64,000 nt of DNA, taken from assembly GCF_014649775.1 (NCBI RefSeq), contig NZ_BMTR01000012.1, forward strand, positions 124,001 through 188,000, given 5' to 3'. Of the stretch, positions 41,381 through 50,443 are shown piece by piece (the first letter of the stretch is position 1; each line of letters opens with the position of its first letter). Made by a program: the position numbers and the translations under genes. The notes under the pieces are model-generated. The model worked only from the letters and a program-made list of their open reading frames with translations. It made no database searches and had not been told where the DNA came from. This stretch comes from Streptomyces longisporoflavus. GTDB lineage: Bacteria; Actinomycetota; Actinomycetes; Streptomycetales; Streptomycetaceae.

Positions 41381-43225
41381 CTACGCGCTCTCCGCAAGCT
41401 CCAGCCAGCGCATTTCCAACTCGTCGCGCTCGCTCACGAGTTCGCGCAACTCGGCGTCCAGTTTGGCCACCTTTTCGAAGTCGGTGGCGTTATCGGCGAT
41501 TTGGGCGTGCAGCCATGTTTCCTTCGTGGACATCTTGTCCAGCTGCCGCTCGATCTTCTGGAGTTCCTTCTTCGCGGCGCGGGCGTCGGCGGAGGAGACG
41601 GTCTTCTGCGGGGCGGCCGGTGCGGAGGATCCAGAGGACCCCGGGGACCCCGACGACTTGGCGAGAGGAGCCGCGGGGGCACCCGCGTCCGCCATCCGCT
41701 TGCGCCGCTCCAGATACTCGTCGATGCCGCGCGGCAGCATCCGCATCGTGGCGTCGCCGAGCAGCGCGAAGATCTTGTCGGTGGTGCGCTCCAGGAAGAA
41801 CCGGTCGTGGGAGATCACGACCATCGACCCCGGCCAGCCGTCGAGGACGTCTTCGAGCTGGGTCAGCGTCTCGATGTCGAGGTCGTTCGTCGGCTCGTCG
41901 AGGAAGAGGACGTTCGGCTCGTCCATGAGAAGGCGAAGCAGCTGGAGCCGCCGCCGCTCACCACCGGAGAGGTCGCCGACGGGCGTCCACTGCTTCTCCT
42001 TGTTGAAGCCGAACGTCTCGCAGAGCTGCCCCGCGGTCATCTCCCGGCCCTTGCCGAGGTCGACGCGCTCGCGCACCTGCTGCACGGCCTGCAACACCCG
42101 CAGCGTCGGGGAGAGTTCGGCGACTTCCTGTGACAGATAGGCGAGCTTGACGGTCTTGCCGACCACCACGCGCCCCGCCTCGGGCTGTACGTCGCCGTCC
42201 GTGCGCTGCGCCTGCGCCATGGCCCGCAGGAGAGAGGTCTTGCCCGCGCCGTTGACACCCACCAGGCCGATGCGGTCGCCGGGGCCGAGCTGCCAGGTCA
42301 GATGCTTCAGGAGCACCTTCGGCCCGGCCTGCACGGTCACGTCCTCGAGATCGAAGACGGTCTTGCCGAGCCGGGTCGTGGCGAACTTCATCAGCTCACT
42401 GGTGTCGCGGGGCGGCGGCACGTCGGCGATGAGTTCGTTGGCGGCCTCGATGCGGTACCGCGGCTTGCTGGTGCGGGCGGGGGCGCCGCGCCGCAGCCAG
42501 GCGAGTTCCTTGCGCATCAGGTTCTTGCGCTTGGTCTCCTCGGTGGCCGCGATGCGCTCACGCTCGGCACGCGCGAAGACGTAGTCGGAGTAACCGCCCT
42601 CGTACTCGAAGACGGAACCACTCTGTACGTCCCACATGCGGGTGCAGACCTGGTCGAGGAACCAGCGGTCGTGCGTGACGCAGACGAGCGCCGAGCGCCG
42701 GGTGCGCAGGTGCTCGGCGAGCCAGGCGATGCCCTCGACGTCGAGGTGGTTGGTCGGCTCGTCGAGCACGATCAGGTCGGGCTCGCCGATGAGCAGCTTC
42801 GCGAGCGCGATACGGCGCCGCTCGCCACCGGAGAGCGGTCCGATGACGGTGTCGAGCCCCTGCGGGAAGCCCGGCATGTCGAGCCCGCCGAAGAGGCCGG
42901 TGAGCACGTCGCGGATCTTGGCGTTGCCCGCCCACTCGTGATCGGCGAGGTCCCCGATGACCTCGTGCCGCACGGTGGCCGCGGGGTCGAGGGAGTCGTG
43001 CTGGGTCAGCACGCCGAGCACGAGACCGCCGTTGTGCGTGACCCGCCCGGAGTCGGCCTCCTCCAGCTTGGCGAGCATCCGGATGAGGGTGGTCTTGCCG
43101 TCGCCGTTGCGCCCCACGACGCCGATCCGGTCCCCCTCGGACACGCCGAGGGAGACACCGTCGAGCAGGGCACGCGTGCCGTACACCTTGCTGACTGCCT
43201 CGACATTGACCAGGTTGACGGCCAT
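41381..43225 (-). CDS. ABC-F family ATPase (ribosome-associated)
   Basis: A 614-aa soluble twin-ATPase. Two nucleotide sites: GRNGDGKTT with LSGGERRRIALAKLL and LDEPTNHLD, then GVNGAGKTS with LSGGERRRLQLLRLL and LDEPTNDLD. Between them lies the ABC-F linker rich in Arg/Lys (RAERERIAATEETKRKNLMRKELAWLRRG), the P-site tRNA interaction region. The C-terminus (about 545-614) is a Glu/Lys/Arg coiled coil as in Uup. There are no membrane segments, so it is a translation factor or resistance-type ABC-F, not a transporter. ATG 43225 (MAVNLVNVE) after TGGAGCGTTA is chosen; an upstream extension in the same frame lacks similarity. Confidence 0.93.
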   Translation of the reverse strand: MAVNLVNVEAVSKVYGTRALLDGVSLGVSEGDRIGVVGRNGDGKTTLIRMLAKLEEADSGRVTHNGGLVLGVLTQHDSLDPAATVRHEVIGDLADHEWAGNAKIRDVLTGLFGGLDMPGFPQGLDTVIGPLSGGERRRIALAKLLIGEPDLIVLDEPTNHLDVEGIAWLAEHLRTRRSALVCVTHDRWFLDQVCTRMWDVQSGSVFEYEGGYSDYVFARAERERIAATEETKRKNLMRKELAWLRRGAPARTSKPRYRIEAANELIADVPPPRDTSELMKFATTRLGKTVFDLEDVTVQAGPKVLLKHLTWQLGPGDRIGLVGVNGAGKTSLLRAMAQAQRTDGDVQPEAGRVVVGKTVKLAYLSQEVAELSPTLRVLQAVQQVRERVDLGKGREMTAGQLCETFGFNKEKQWTPVGDLSGGERRRLQLLRLLMDEPNVLFLDEPTNDLDIETLTQLEDVLDGWPGSMVVISHDRFFLERTTDKIFALLGDATMRMLPRGIDEYLERRKRMADAGAPAAPLAKSSGSPGSSGSSAPAAPQKTVSSADARAAKKELQKIERQLDKMSTKETWLHAQIADNATDFEKVAKLDAELRELVSERDELEMRWLELAESA

Positions 43226-43392
43226 TAACGCTCCAGGGAAGGGGATCGATCGACCTCCAGCGTAGTCGCCCGCCGGGGGCGGCCTTCGCGCGCTCCGGAG
43301 TGCGGGGGCGATCACTCTTTGTGATGACGATCGCGCGAACCGACGGCTACCGTTGAGACGCCGACTGAAGAATCCCGTCCATGGGAGGAACC

Positions 43393-43983
43393 ATGACCGC
43401 CGAGCCGATCTCCGAGCCGACGCCACAGTGGCCGGTGCCGCCGCGGGAGGGCTGGACCGTGGACGACCTGCACACGTTGCCCGGCCTCCCGCCGCACACC
43501 GAGTTGATCGACGGGAGTTTGGTCTTCGTGAGCCCGCAACGGGACTTCCACAGCATCGTCATTGACCTGTTGATGACCGGGTTGCGCCGCACGGCACCCA
43601 CCGAACTGAGAGTGCGCCGGGAAATGACGGTGGTCATCGACCGCAGGAACGGCCCCGAGCCGGATGTCTCCGTCGTCCGCAAGGAAGCAATCAAGAGCCG
43701 CACCCAGACGTTCTTCCCCGTAGCCGACGTGTTCCTGGCCGTCGAAGTCGTCTCCCCTGACTCGGAGTCCCGCGACCGCGACACCAAGCCCCACAAGTAC
43801 GCCGCCGCCGGCATCCCCCACTTCTGGCTGGTCGAGATGGCAGGCGGGGACCCGGTCGTCCAGGTCTACGAACTCGGCAAGGCATCCGGAACGTACGCTC
43901 TGACCGGAATCCACCACGACCACCTCAAGATCAACGTCCCGTTCGACATCGACATCGACCTCACCGCCATCGACGAGCTGTAG
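43393..43983 (+). CDS. Uma2 family (DUF820) PD-(D/E)XK nuclease-like protein
   Basis: A 196-aa protein of the restriction-endonuclease-like fold. HTELIDGSLVFVSPQ, NGPEPDVSVVRKE (catalytic Asp), VFLAVEVVSPDSESRDRDTKPHKYAAAGIPHFWLVE (catalytic E-V-V/K part) are in normal order and intact. The family is abundant in Streptomyces and cyanobacteria and its biological role is unclear. ATG 43393 is preceded by GGGAGGAACC; an ATG twelve bases upstream lies inside the Shine-Dalgarno area. Its last 23 bases overlap the convergent acyltransferase gene. Confidence 0.88.
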   Translation: MTAEPISEPTPQWPVPPREGWTVDDLHTLPGLPPHTELIDGSLVFVSPQRDFHSIVIDLLMTGLRRTAPTELRVRREMTVVIDRRNGPEPDVSVVRKEAIKSRTQTFFPVADVFLAVEVVSPDSESRDRDTKPHKYAAAGIPHFWLVEMAGGDPVVQVYELGKASGTYALTGIHHDHLKINVPFDIDIDLTAIDEL

Positions 43984-45301
43984 GCGCCCGCTCCACGAGC
44001 AGCCACCCGGCCAGCGCCATGCCCACCGCCACCGGCGCCGTCACCCGCACCGCGACCAGCATCGCCGTACGCCCTTCGAGCAGGCCCCCGAAGCCGACCA
44101 TCGACAGCCCGAGCACCCCGAAGAGGCAGAGCGTGACGCCCACGGCGGCTGCCGGGGCCGCGCCCGGCGTTCTCGTCAGCTCCCCTGCCGCGACCGGCTT
44201 CTCGAAGCGGCGGAATGCCGCGACAAGGAGAGCGGTGAGCGCCGCGGCCGCCGTCATCCGCAGCGGCACCTGCGACCACCACTGCGCGGTGGCCGGCTCG
44301 GGCAGCCGCACGTCCGCCGCGATCAGCACCCCGTACACCCCGAGCATCGCCGTCAGGTGCCACAGGAACGCCGTCATCGAGACCCCGTTCGCCGCCACCA
44401 CGCCCCGCCACACCCGCGGCCGCGCGAGCCACCGGGTCGCGGGTCCCCGCAGCAGCTCCACCGCGCCCACCAGCCACACGCCGTGGCAGAGCAGGGCGAA
44501 GGTCGGGGGTGCCATGTTCGAGACGCGCTCGCCGGGCATGCCCACCATGGAGAGGGGGTACGGGCCGAAGGCCACCAGGGCCGCGGCTCCCGTGAGACCC
44601 GCCACCGCCATGGCCGCGGGCACCCGCACCCGCAGCCTGCCGTCCGCCCGCAGGAACCCGAGCTGGTGCACGGCGAGCCACACGAAGGCGAAGTTCAGGA
44701 ACTCCACGTACGGGACGCCGAACGCGAAGCGCGCCAGGTCCACCGCCCCCGCGGCGAGCACCAGACCCCCGAACGCGCCCCAGCCGTACCGCTCGTGCAG
44801 CCTCAGGAGCGGCGGTGTGAACGCCACCATCGCCAGGTAGATGCCGATGAACCACAGCGGCTGGGCGACAAGACGCAGCGTCACATCCAGCAACGCACCG
44901 CCCTCGCCCGCGAGTTGGACCGCCAGAGCGACGACGCCCCACACCCCGATGAAGACCATCGTCGGCCGCAGCAGCCGTTGCAGCCGCGCCCGCAAGAACG
45001 CCGAGTAGACGGAAGTCCCGGGTGCCTTGCGGCTCAGGGAGCGGTACGACAGCGCGTGCGAGAAGCCGCCGACGAAGAAGAACACCGGCATGATCTGCAA
45101 CACCCAGGTGAGCGGTTGCAGGTCCGGCACGACGGCGAGGAGGTTGCCGACCTCGGTGCGGCCGTCGTCCCCGACGGTCACCGCCGCCATCAGCCAGTGG
45201 CCCACGACGACCGTGCCGAGGGAGGCGACCCGCAGCAGGTCGATGTACCGGTCGCGCCCGGTGGGCGTCCTCCCGGCCAGTTCACGAACGCTTGATCCCA
45301 T
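43961..45301 (-). CDS. Membrane acyltransferase (Acyl_transf_3 family)
   Basis: A 446-aa integral membrane protein with about 11 helices. RDRYIDLLRVASLGTVVVGHW near residue 17-37 is the N-terminal signature with the catalytic-type Arg and His of OafA-like acyltransferases; QIMPVFFFVGGFSHALSYRS follows. It probably transfers an acyl group to a surface sugar or lipid; the acceptor is unknown. ATG 45301 begins MGSSVRELAG. It lies downstream of ispE but behind a hairpin terminator, so it is a separate unit. Its 3' end overlaps the convergent Uma2 gene by 23 bases. Confidence 0.87.
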   Translation of the reverse strand: MGSSVRELAGRTPTGRDRYIDLLRVASLGTVVVGHWLMAAVTVGDDGRTEVGNLLAVVPDLQPLTWVLQIMPVFFFVGGFSHALSYRSLSRKAPGTSVYSAFLRARLQRLLRPTMVFIGVWGVVALAVQLAGEGGALLDVTLRLVAQPLWFIGIYLAMVAFTPPLLRLHERYGWGAFGGLVLAAGAVDLARFAFGVPYVEFLNFAFVWLAVHQLGFLRADGRLRVRVPAAMAVAGLTGAAALVAFGPYPLSMVGMPGERVSNMAPPTFALLCHGVWLVGAVELLRGPATRWLARPRVWRGVVAANGVSMTAFLWHLTAMLGVYGVLIAADVRLPEPATAQWWSQVPLRMTAAAALTALLVAAFRRFEKPVAAGELTRTPGAAPAAAVGVTLCLFGVLGLSMVGFGGLLEGRTAMLVAVRVTAPVAVGMALAGWLLVERAPTARRWR

Positions 45302-45341
45302 GCACGTACGGTCGCGCGCACCGCACGTCCCGCGTCAGCGC

Positions 45342-45373
45342 GCACGTACTCAGATCGGCGCCTGAGTACGTGC
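45342..45373 (-). terminator. Terminator after ispE
   Basis: GCACGTACTCAG (45342-45353) and CTGAGTACGTGC (45362-45373) form a perfect 12-bp inverted repeat with an 8-base loop, five bases beyond the ispE stop. It ends the rsmA-ispE transcript. Confidence 0.85.
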
Positions 45374-45377
45374 CCCT

Positions 45378-46277
45378 CTAGAGGATCGTGGCGCCCGGCG
45401 CCGGGGAGTCGGCCACCCGGGCGGTACGGCAGGTGCCGGAGGCCGAGAGCGCTTCGGCGACCCGTCGCGCGGACTCCGCGTCCGCGGCCAGGAACGCCGT
45501 CGTGGGCCCGGAGCCGGAGACGAGCGCGGCGAGTGCGCCCGCGTCCGTGCCGGCGGCGAGGGTCGCGGCGAGCGACGGGAAGAGCGAGAGGGCGGCGGGC
45601 TGGAGATCATTGGCGAGAGCGCCGGCGAGGGCCTCGGCGTCACCCCCGCGCAGGGCGTCGAGCAGCGCGGGGGACGCCTCCGGAGCGGGGGCGTCCGGGG
45701 TCAGCCGGTCGAACTCGCGATAGACGGCGGGCGTGGAGAGGCCGCCGTCGGCCACCGCGAACACCCAGTGGAATTCCCCGCCGACCTCCAGGATCTCCAG
45801 CTTCTCGCCGCGCCCGGTGCCGAGCGCCGCGCCGCCGACCAGACTGAACGGCACGTCGCTGCCCAACTCGGCGCAGATGTCGAGGAGTTCGTCCCGCGAG
45901 GCCTCGGTCCCCCACAGCGCGTCGCACGCCACGAGCGCGCCCGCGCCGTCCGCGCTGCCGCCGGCCATGCCGCCCGCGACGGGGATGTCCTTGGCGATGT
46001 GGATGTGCACATCGGCCGTACGTCCGTGGCGCGCGGCAAGGAGTTCCGCGGCCCGCGCCGCCAGATTCGTACGGTCGAGGGGGACTTGCGCGGCATCGGG
46101 CCCCGAGCAGGTCACCCGGAGCTGCTCGGCGGGCGTCACGGTGACCTCGTCGTAAAGACCCACGGCGAGGAACACGTTCGCCAGATCGTGGAAGCCGTCC
46201 GGGCGGGCGGCCCCCACCGCGAGCTGGACATTGACCTTGGCGGGGACCCGTACGGTCACACTCCGGTCCTGGCTCAC
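45378..46277 (-). CDS. ispE: 4-diphosphocytidyl-2-C-methyl-D-erythritol kinase
   Basis: A 299-aa GHMP kinase of the MEP isoprenoid pathway. VRVPAKVNVQLAVGAARPDGFHDL is the N-terminal block and IPVAGGMAGGSADGAGAL the ATP loop; ELGSDVPFSLVGGAALG and VSGSGPTTAF follow. GTG 46277 overlaps the rsmA stop by four bases (GTGA), so the two genes are coupled. The rsmA-ispE order is conserved in actinobacteria. Length is normal. Confidence 0.95.
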   Translation of the reverse strand: MSQDRSVTVRVPAKVNVQLAVGAARPDGFHDLANVFLAVGLYDEVTVTPAEQLRVTCSGPDAAQVPLDRTNLAARAAELLAARHGRTADVHIHIAKDIPVAGGMAGGSADGAGALVACDALWGTEASRDELLDICAELGSDVPFSLVGGAALGTGRGEKLEILEVGGEFHWVFAVADGGLSTPAVYREFDRLTPDAPAPEASPALLDALRGGDAEALAGALANDLQPAALSLFPSLAATLAAGTDAGALAALVSGSGPTTAFLAADAESARRVAEALSASGTCRTARVADSPAPGATIL

Positions 46278-47143
46278 GCTCCGGCCCCCTTGTGCTCGGC
46301 GATCCGCGCGAACTCCTCCACGGTCAGCGCCTCGCCGCGCGCCTGCGGAGAGACTCCGGCGGCGACGAGCGCCGCCTCCGCGGCTGCCGCCGAGCCCGCC
46401 CAGCCGGCGAGCGCGGCGCGCAGGGTCTTGCGGCGCTGGGCGAAGGCCGCGTCGACGACGGCGAAGACTTCCCTCTTCGAAGCGGTGGTCTTGACCGGCT
46501 CGGCGCGGCGCACGAGCGAGACGAGGCCCGAGTCGACGTTCGGGGCGGGCCAGAAGACGTTGCGTCCGATGGAACCGGCGCGCTTCACGTCGGCGTACCA
46601 GTTCGCCTTCACGGACGGCACGCCGTACACCTTCGAGCCGGGAGCGGCGGCGAGGCGGTCGGCTACCTCGGCCTGCACCATCACGAGCGTGCGCTCGATG
46701 GTGGGGAAGGTGTCGAGCATGTGCAGCAGGACCGGTACGGCGACGTTGTACGGGAGGTTGGCGACCAGGGCGGTCGGGGCGGGGCCGGGCAGCTCTCGTA
46801 CGAGCATGGCGTCGCTGTGCACCAGCGCGAAGGAGCCGGCCTTGGCGGGGAGCCGGGCCTCGATGGTCGCCGGCAGCGCTGCCGCGAGGGTGTCGTCGAT
46901 CTCGACGGCGATGACGCTGTCCGCGGTGTCCAGGAGGGCCAGGGTCAGCGAGCCGAGCCCTGGACCGACCTCGACGACCACGTCCTCCGGGCCGACTTCC
47001 GCGGTGCGGACGATGCGGCGGACGGTGTTGGCGTCGATGACGAAGTTCTGGCCGCGCTGCTTGGTCGGGCGTACGCCCAGGGCAGCGGCCAGTTCGCGGA
47101 TGTCGGCGGCGCCTAGCAGGGCACCGGGCTCACTGTTGCTCAC
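46274..47143 (-). CDS. rsmA: 16S rRNA dimethyladenosine transferase (KsgA)
   Basis: A 289-aa enzyme that dimethylates two adenosines in the 3' hairpin of 16S rRNA. QRGQNFVIDANTVRRIV, VVEVGPGLGSLTLALL (SAM motif I) and VANLPYNVAVP (motif IV) are clear. There is no ribosome binding site; TAATGT (47150-47155) lies six bases before GTG 47143, so the mRNA is probably leaderless. Upstream is rpfB, separated by a region with GC-rich direct repeats. Confidence 0.95.
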   Translation of the reverse strand: MSNSEPGALLGAADIRELAAALGVRPTKQRGQNFVIDANTVRRIVRTAEVGPEDVVVEVGPGLGSLTLALLDTADSVIAVEIDDTLAAALPATIEARLPAKAGSFALVHSDAMLVRELPGPAPTALVANLPYNVAVPVLLHMLDTFPTIERTLVMVQAEVADRLAAAPGSKVYGVPSVKANWYADVKRAGSIGRNVFWPAPNVDSGLVSLVRRAEPVKTTASKREVFAVVDAAFAQRRKTLRAALAGWAGSAAAAEAALVAAGVSPQARGEALTVEEFARIAEHKGAGA

Positions 47144-47219
47144 GGCACCACATTACGGGCCCCTGGGCCTGTGACGCCGGTTGCCCCGGATGCCCCTGCC
47201 CGGACAGGCTCCCCCACCC

Positions 47220-47288
47220 ACCCGCCCGATTGCCCCGCGTCCGTCCCTGGACGAACACGCTCTCCCGCCCACCCGCCCGATTGCCCCG
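47220..47288. repeat. Direct repeats related to the dispersed palindromic element
   Basis: ACCCGCCCGATTGCCCCG occurs at 47220-47237 and again at 47271-47288, each preceded by CCCACC or CCCGCCC. The sequence resembles the C-rich arm and centre (CCCACCC, ATTACCCCG) of the elements at 22230 and 27292 but lacks the GCGGCGG hairpins. It lies between rpfB and rsmA. Confidence 0.65.
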
Positions 47289-47325
47289 TATTGCCTCCTT
47301 GCCGGGCATGCGGGCCGGGGGTGAA

Positions 47326-48702
47326 TCACAACCGGCCCCCGCAATGCGGCCACGGGCTGGCCCCCCGTTGTACGTACAGCTTCTTCGCCCGGTAGGTCTG
47401 TTCTTCTGCCGATGCGTCCTGTGGGCGGCCCGAGCCGCCCAGGCCCTGCCATGTGCGCGTGTCGAACTGGTACAGGCCCCCGTACGTCCCGGACGCGTCC
47501 ACCGCGTTCGGGCGGCCGCCCGATTCGCAGTGCGCCAGCGAGCCCCAGTTCAGGCCCTCCGCGCCCGCGACCGAACTCGGCCGCTGCTTCGTCCCCACCT
47601 TCACGATCTGCGTCCGCGGCTCCCGCACGACCTCCGCACGCAGCCGCCGCGGTTTTTGTCTGACGCCGTTGACCGTCCGCAGCGCGTACGTGACCCGCCG
47701 GGTCCCCTGCTGGCCCTGCTGCTCCACGACCTCCGTACCGGCGAACAGCGACGCGTCCTCGGTCCGCCGCACCGCGAACGGAATCGGCTCGTCCCGCACC
47801 TCCTTGCGCCCGGAGATCCGCATGACGGTCACCGTCTGGCCGTCCCGCGGGAAGCTCTGCGGCGGTACGGAGGTGGTGTCCTGGCCGTGCAGGCTGATCC
47901 CCGACTCCGCGACCGCCTCCGCCACCGTCGCCGCGTTCGTACGGATCTTCCGCTCACGCCCGTCCGCCATGATCGTCACGGTGCGCTCGGTCCGTACGTC
48001 CAGATCGAGGCCGGTCCGCTCGATCCGCCTGCTCCGCGAGGCCGACAGGTAGGCGCCCTCGGCCCGCACCCCGAGCTGCCGCAGCGCGCCGTCCACCGTG
48101 CGCGCGGTCGTCCACACCTCGCGCCGCTCCCCGTCGAGGGTGAGCTTGACCGGCCGCCCGTAGCGGACGGCGATCTCGTCGCCGCTGACGAGGGCCTCCC
48201 CCGCGCCGGGCGCCACGATGTCGTGCGCGCCGAAGTCCACGCCCTCGTCCTCAAGGAGCTCGCCCACGTCGTCCGCGAAGGTGTGCAGGGTGCGCGACTC
48301 GCCGTCGACGGTCAGCTGTACGGCCTTGTCGTCGGCGACGAACGCCGAGGTGCCGCCCGCGAGGAAGGCGACGACCAGCGCCTGCGGCAACAGCCGCCGC
48401 AGGCCGTCCGGGCGCTCGGATCCCCGCCCGGACCCCCGCTCGGATCCGGATTGAGCACTCTCTCGCGACCCCGCGCCCGACCGCGGCTTCGTCTTCTTGC
48501 GGCGGGCGGCCCGACGCGCCCCGGCCCGTCCCGCCTCGGGGGCAGGACCGGCGGACTGCCGGGGAAAGTCGGGCCGAAAGGCCGTCTGCGTATCCCGCTC
48601 CGACACCGGCACCTCCGACACCGGCACCTGCTCCGGCACCCGTTCCGGCTCACAGGTCGTGCCGACCCCGTAAGGCGTCTCGTACTGCGGCGCATGACTC
48701 AC
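47326..48702 (-). CDS. rpfB: Resuscitation-promoting factor RpfB
   Basis: A 458-aa cell-wall lytic protein. A basic cytoplasmic tail (about 60-100, RRAARRKKTKPRSG) precedes a single membrane helix (about 105-125), then three DUF348 repeats (TVDGESRTLHTFADDVGELL, TLDGERREVWTTARTVDGAL, MADGRERKIRTNAATVAEAV), a G5 domain and the C-terminal lysozyme-like RPF domain (LNWGSLAHCESGGRPNAVDASGTYGGLYQFDTRTW) with the catalytic Glu in CESGG. The RPF ends GGRL. GTG 48702 follows TGGAGCGCCGTC; an upstream frame is less likely. Rpf proteins cleave peptidoglycan during spore germination. Confidence 0.94.
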   Translation of the reverse strand: MSHAPQYETPYGVGTTCEPERVPEQVPVSEVPVSERDTQTAFRPDFPRQSAGPAPEAGRAGARRAARRKKTKPRSGAGSRESAQSGSERGSGRGSERPDGLRRLLPQALVVAFLAGGTSAFVADDKAVQLTVDGESRTLHTFADDVGELLEDEGVDFGAHDIVAPGAGEALVSGDEIAVRYGRPVKLTLDGERREVWTTARTVDGALRQLGVRAEGAYLSASRSRRIERTGLDLDVRTERTVTIMADGRERKIRTNAATVAEAVAESGISLHGQDTTSVPPQSFPRDGQTVTVMRISGRKEVRDEPIPFAVRRTEDASLFAGTEVVEQQGQQGTRRVTYALRTVNGVRQKPRRLRAEVVREPRTQIVKVGTKQRPSSVAGAEGLNWGSLAHCESGGRPNAVDASGTYGGLYQFDTRTWQGLGGSGRPQDASAEEQTYRAKKLYVQRGASPWPHCGGRL

Positions 48703-48858
48703 GACGGCGCTCCAGCGTTCTCGTACTGTTCTGGTCCGGCCTGGTCCGGATCGAGCGAGGCGACCAGAACCTAGCGGAGCGGCCGTCACTCTCCAAAGCA
48801 GCACGATTACGCAGTGTCGCGGCGTGGCCCTGCACCGCAGGGCCCCCGGCGTTATCGG

Positions 48859-49749
48859 TCAGTAATCAAAGGCGCGCGCCGTATTGACCGAGATCGCCTC
48901 GGCCATGGCGTCCTCGTCGATGCCGCGCACCTCGGCCATGGCCCGCAATGTGACCGGAATGAGATACGGCGCGTTAGGCCGTCCGCGGTAGGGAGCGGGC
49001 GTGAGGAAGGGCGCGTCGGTCTCCACGAGCACCAGTTCGAGGGGTGCCACGGCCAGCGCGTCGCGCAGACCCTGCGCGTTCTTGAACGTCATGTTGCCCG
49101 CGAAGGACATGAAGTAGCCGTTCTCCGCGCACACTTGGGCCATCGCCGCGTCGCCCGAGTAGCAGTGGAAGACGGTGCGCTCCGGAGCCCCCTCCTCCTT
49201 CAGGACCCGCAGCACATCTTCGTGCGCCTCGCGATCGTGGATCACCAGGGCCTTGCCGTGCCGCTTGGCGATCTCGATGTGGGCGCGGAAGGAGCGCTCC
49301 TGGGCGGCCTTGCCCTCGGGCCCGGTGCGGAAGTAGTCGAGCCCCGTCTCGCCCACGCCCTTGACGTGATCGAGGGCGGCAAGCGCGTCGATCTCGGCGA
49401 GGGCGGCGTCCAGCGCGCCCTCGCCGCCCGCCTTACGCGCCCCCTGCCGGGACCAGCCGTCGGGGTCGCCGTGCACGATGCGCGGCGCCTCGTTGGGGTG
49501 CAGGGCGACGGTGGCGTGCACGCTGTCGTACGCGGCGGCCGTCTGCGCGGCCCAGCGCGAGCCCGCGACGTCGCAGCCCACCTGCACGACCGTCGTCACG
49601 CCCACGGACGCCGCCTTGGCGAGCCCCTCGTCCACCGTCCCCGACTGCATGTCGAGGTGGGTGTGGGAGTCGGCGACCGCCACCCGAAGAGGTTCGGGCA
49701 GCGGCGGCGCGGCGTTCTTGGCGTCGGCGTCTTTGGAAGAGGAAGGCAT
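48859..49749 (-). CDS. tatD: TatD family metal-dependent hydrolase
   Basis: A 296-aa deoxyribonuclease-like TIM-barrel enzyme. VADSHTHLDMQ (HxH metal site), GETGLDYFR, VFHCYSGD and LVETDAPFLTPAPYRGR are all in place. The first 25 residues are an extra polar tail. There is no ribosome binding site: TAGGAT (49756-49761) stands six bases before ATG 49749, so it is a candidate leaderless mRNA. Between rsmI/zinc-ribbon genes and rpfB, all leftward, the common Streptomyces order. Confidence 0.93.
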   Translation of the reverse strand: MPSSSKDADAKNAAPPLPEPLRVAVADSHTHLDMQSGTVDEGLAKAASVGVTTVVQVGCDVAGSRWAAQTAAAYDSVHATVALHPNEAPRIVHGDPDGWSRQGARKAGGEGALDAALAEIDALAALDHVKGVGETGLDYFRTGPEGKAAQERSFRAHIEIAKRHGKALVIHDREAHEDVLRVLKEEGAPERTVFHCYSGDAAMAQVCAENGYFMSFAGNMTFKNAQGLRDALAVAPLELVLVETDAPFLTPAPYRGRPNAPYLIPVTLRAMAEVRGIDEDAMAEAISVNTARAFDY

Positions 49750-49840
49750 GCCCCGATCCTACGAAGGGACGGCTTCCCGCCGGAAAGGACGGCCGAGGGG
49801 ACGTCAGGGCCCCGGAAAGGACGGCCGTAAGGGAGGAAGG

Positions 49841-50248
49841 TCAGCCCGCCTTGCGGTGCTGGAAGGGATGCAGCAGCGCCGACAGATGCCAGTGGTGCTG
49901 ACCGGGCTCACGCGCTTCGGGGAGCCGCGCTTCTGGCACCCCGGAGTCACCCGCGGGCGCGGACGCCGCCTTCGTCGCGCCCCGCGGCGCGTGATGCCGC
50001 TGCATCAGATCGAGCACCGACGACACCTGTCCGGCCCGCATGATGCGTACGACATGCCCGTCGCAGTTCAGGCACGTCGGCCGGGACAAGGGCGAGGGCA
50101 CATGGAGGCCGTCCGCCCGGTACATCACGAATTCCTTGCCCTCGCCGTCCGTGTGATGCTCGATCTCGTACGACTGCTCCCAGCCGTGCCCGCACCTCAT
50201 GCAGGCGAAGGCATAGGACTCGTGAACAGTGTCGGCGATATCACTCAT
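49841..50248 (-). CDS. Zinc-ribbon-like protein of unknown function
   Basis: A 135-aa soluble protein. CMRCGH (about residues 16-21) and CLNCDGH (about 59-65) can form one zinc ribbon, with YEIEHHTDGEGKEFVMYRADGLHVPSPLSRP between them. The C-terminal half is low complexity (Ala/Pro) and ends in HHWHLSALLHPFQHRKAG. ATG 50248 follows AGAGGAGCTGGC, a good ribosome binding site. It is common in Streptomyces near tatD and rsmI, and its role is not known. Confidence 0.78.
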   Translation of the reverse strand: MSDIADTVHESYAFACMRCGHGWEQSYEIEHHTDGEGKEFVMYRADGLHVPSPLSRPTCLNCDGHVVRIMRAGQVSSVLDLMQRHHAPRGATKAASAPAGDSGVPEARLPEAREPGQHHWHLSALLHPFQHRKAG

Positions 50249-50443
50249 GCCAGCTCCTCTTGTCCGCTGGACAAGCGCTGCCGGGCCGGGGCTTCCCTCC
50301 CGACCGGAAGCGTGGGGACGGGTGCGTCCCCTTTGACCAGTGGACGCCTTTCCCGGAGCGAGCGCATCGGACCTGTCGACAGTTGAAGGCGATTTGGCCT
50401 TTCCATGGCCTTCAGGGCCGGTGCGGGGCCCGCACTTTGCTTT

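Noticed and set aside
48703..48858. c-di-AMP (ydaO) riboswitch upstream of rpfB
   Set aside because: The 156-base region lacks the conserved ydaO core; such riboswitches are known for other Rpf genes, not this one.
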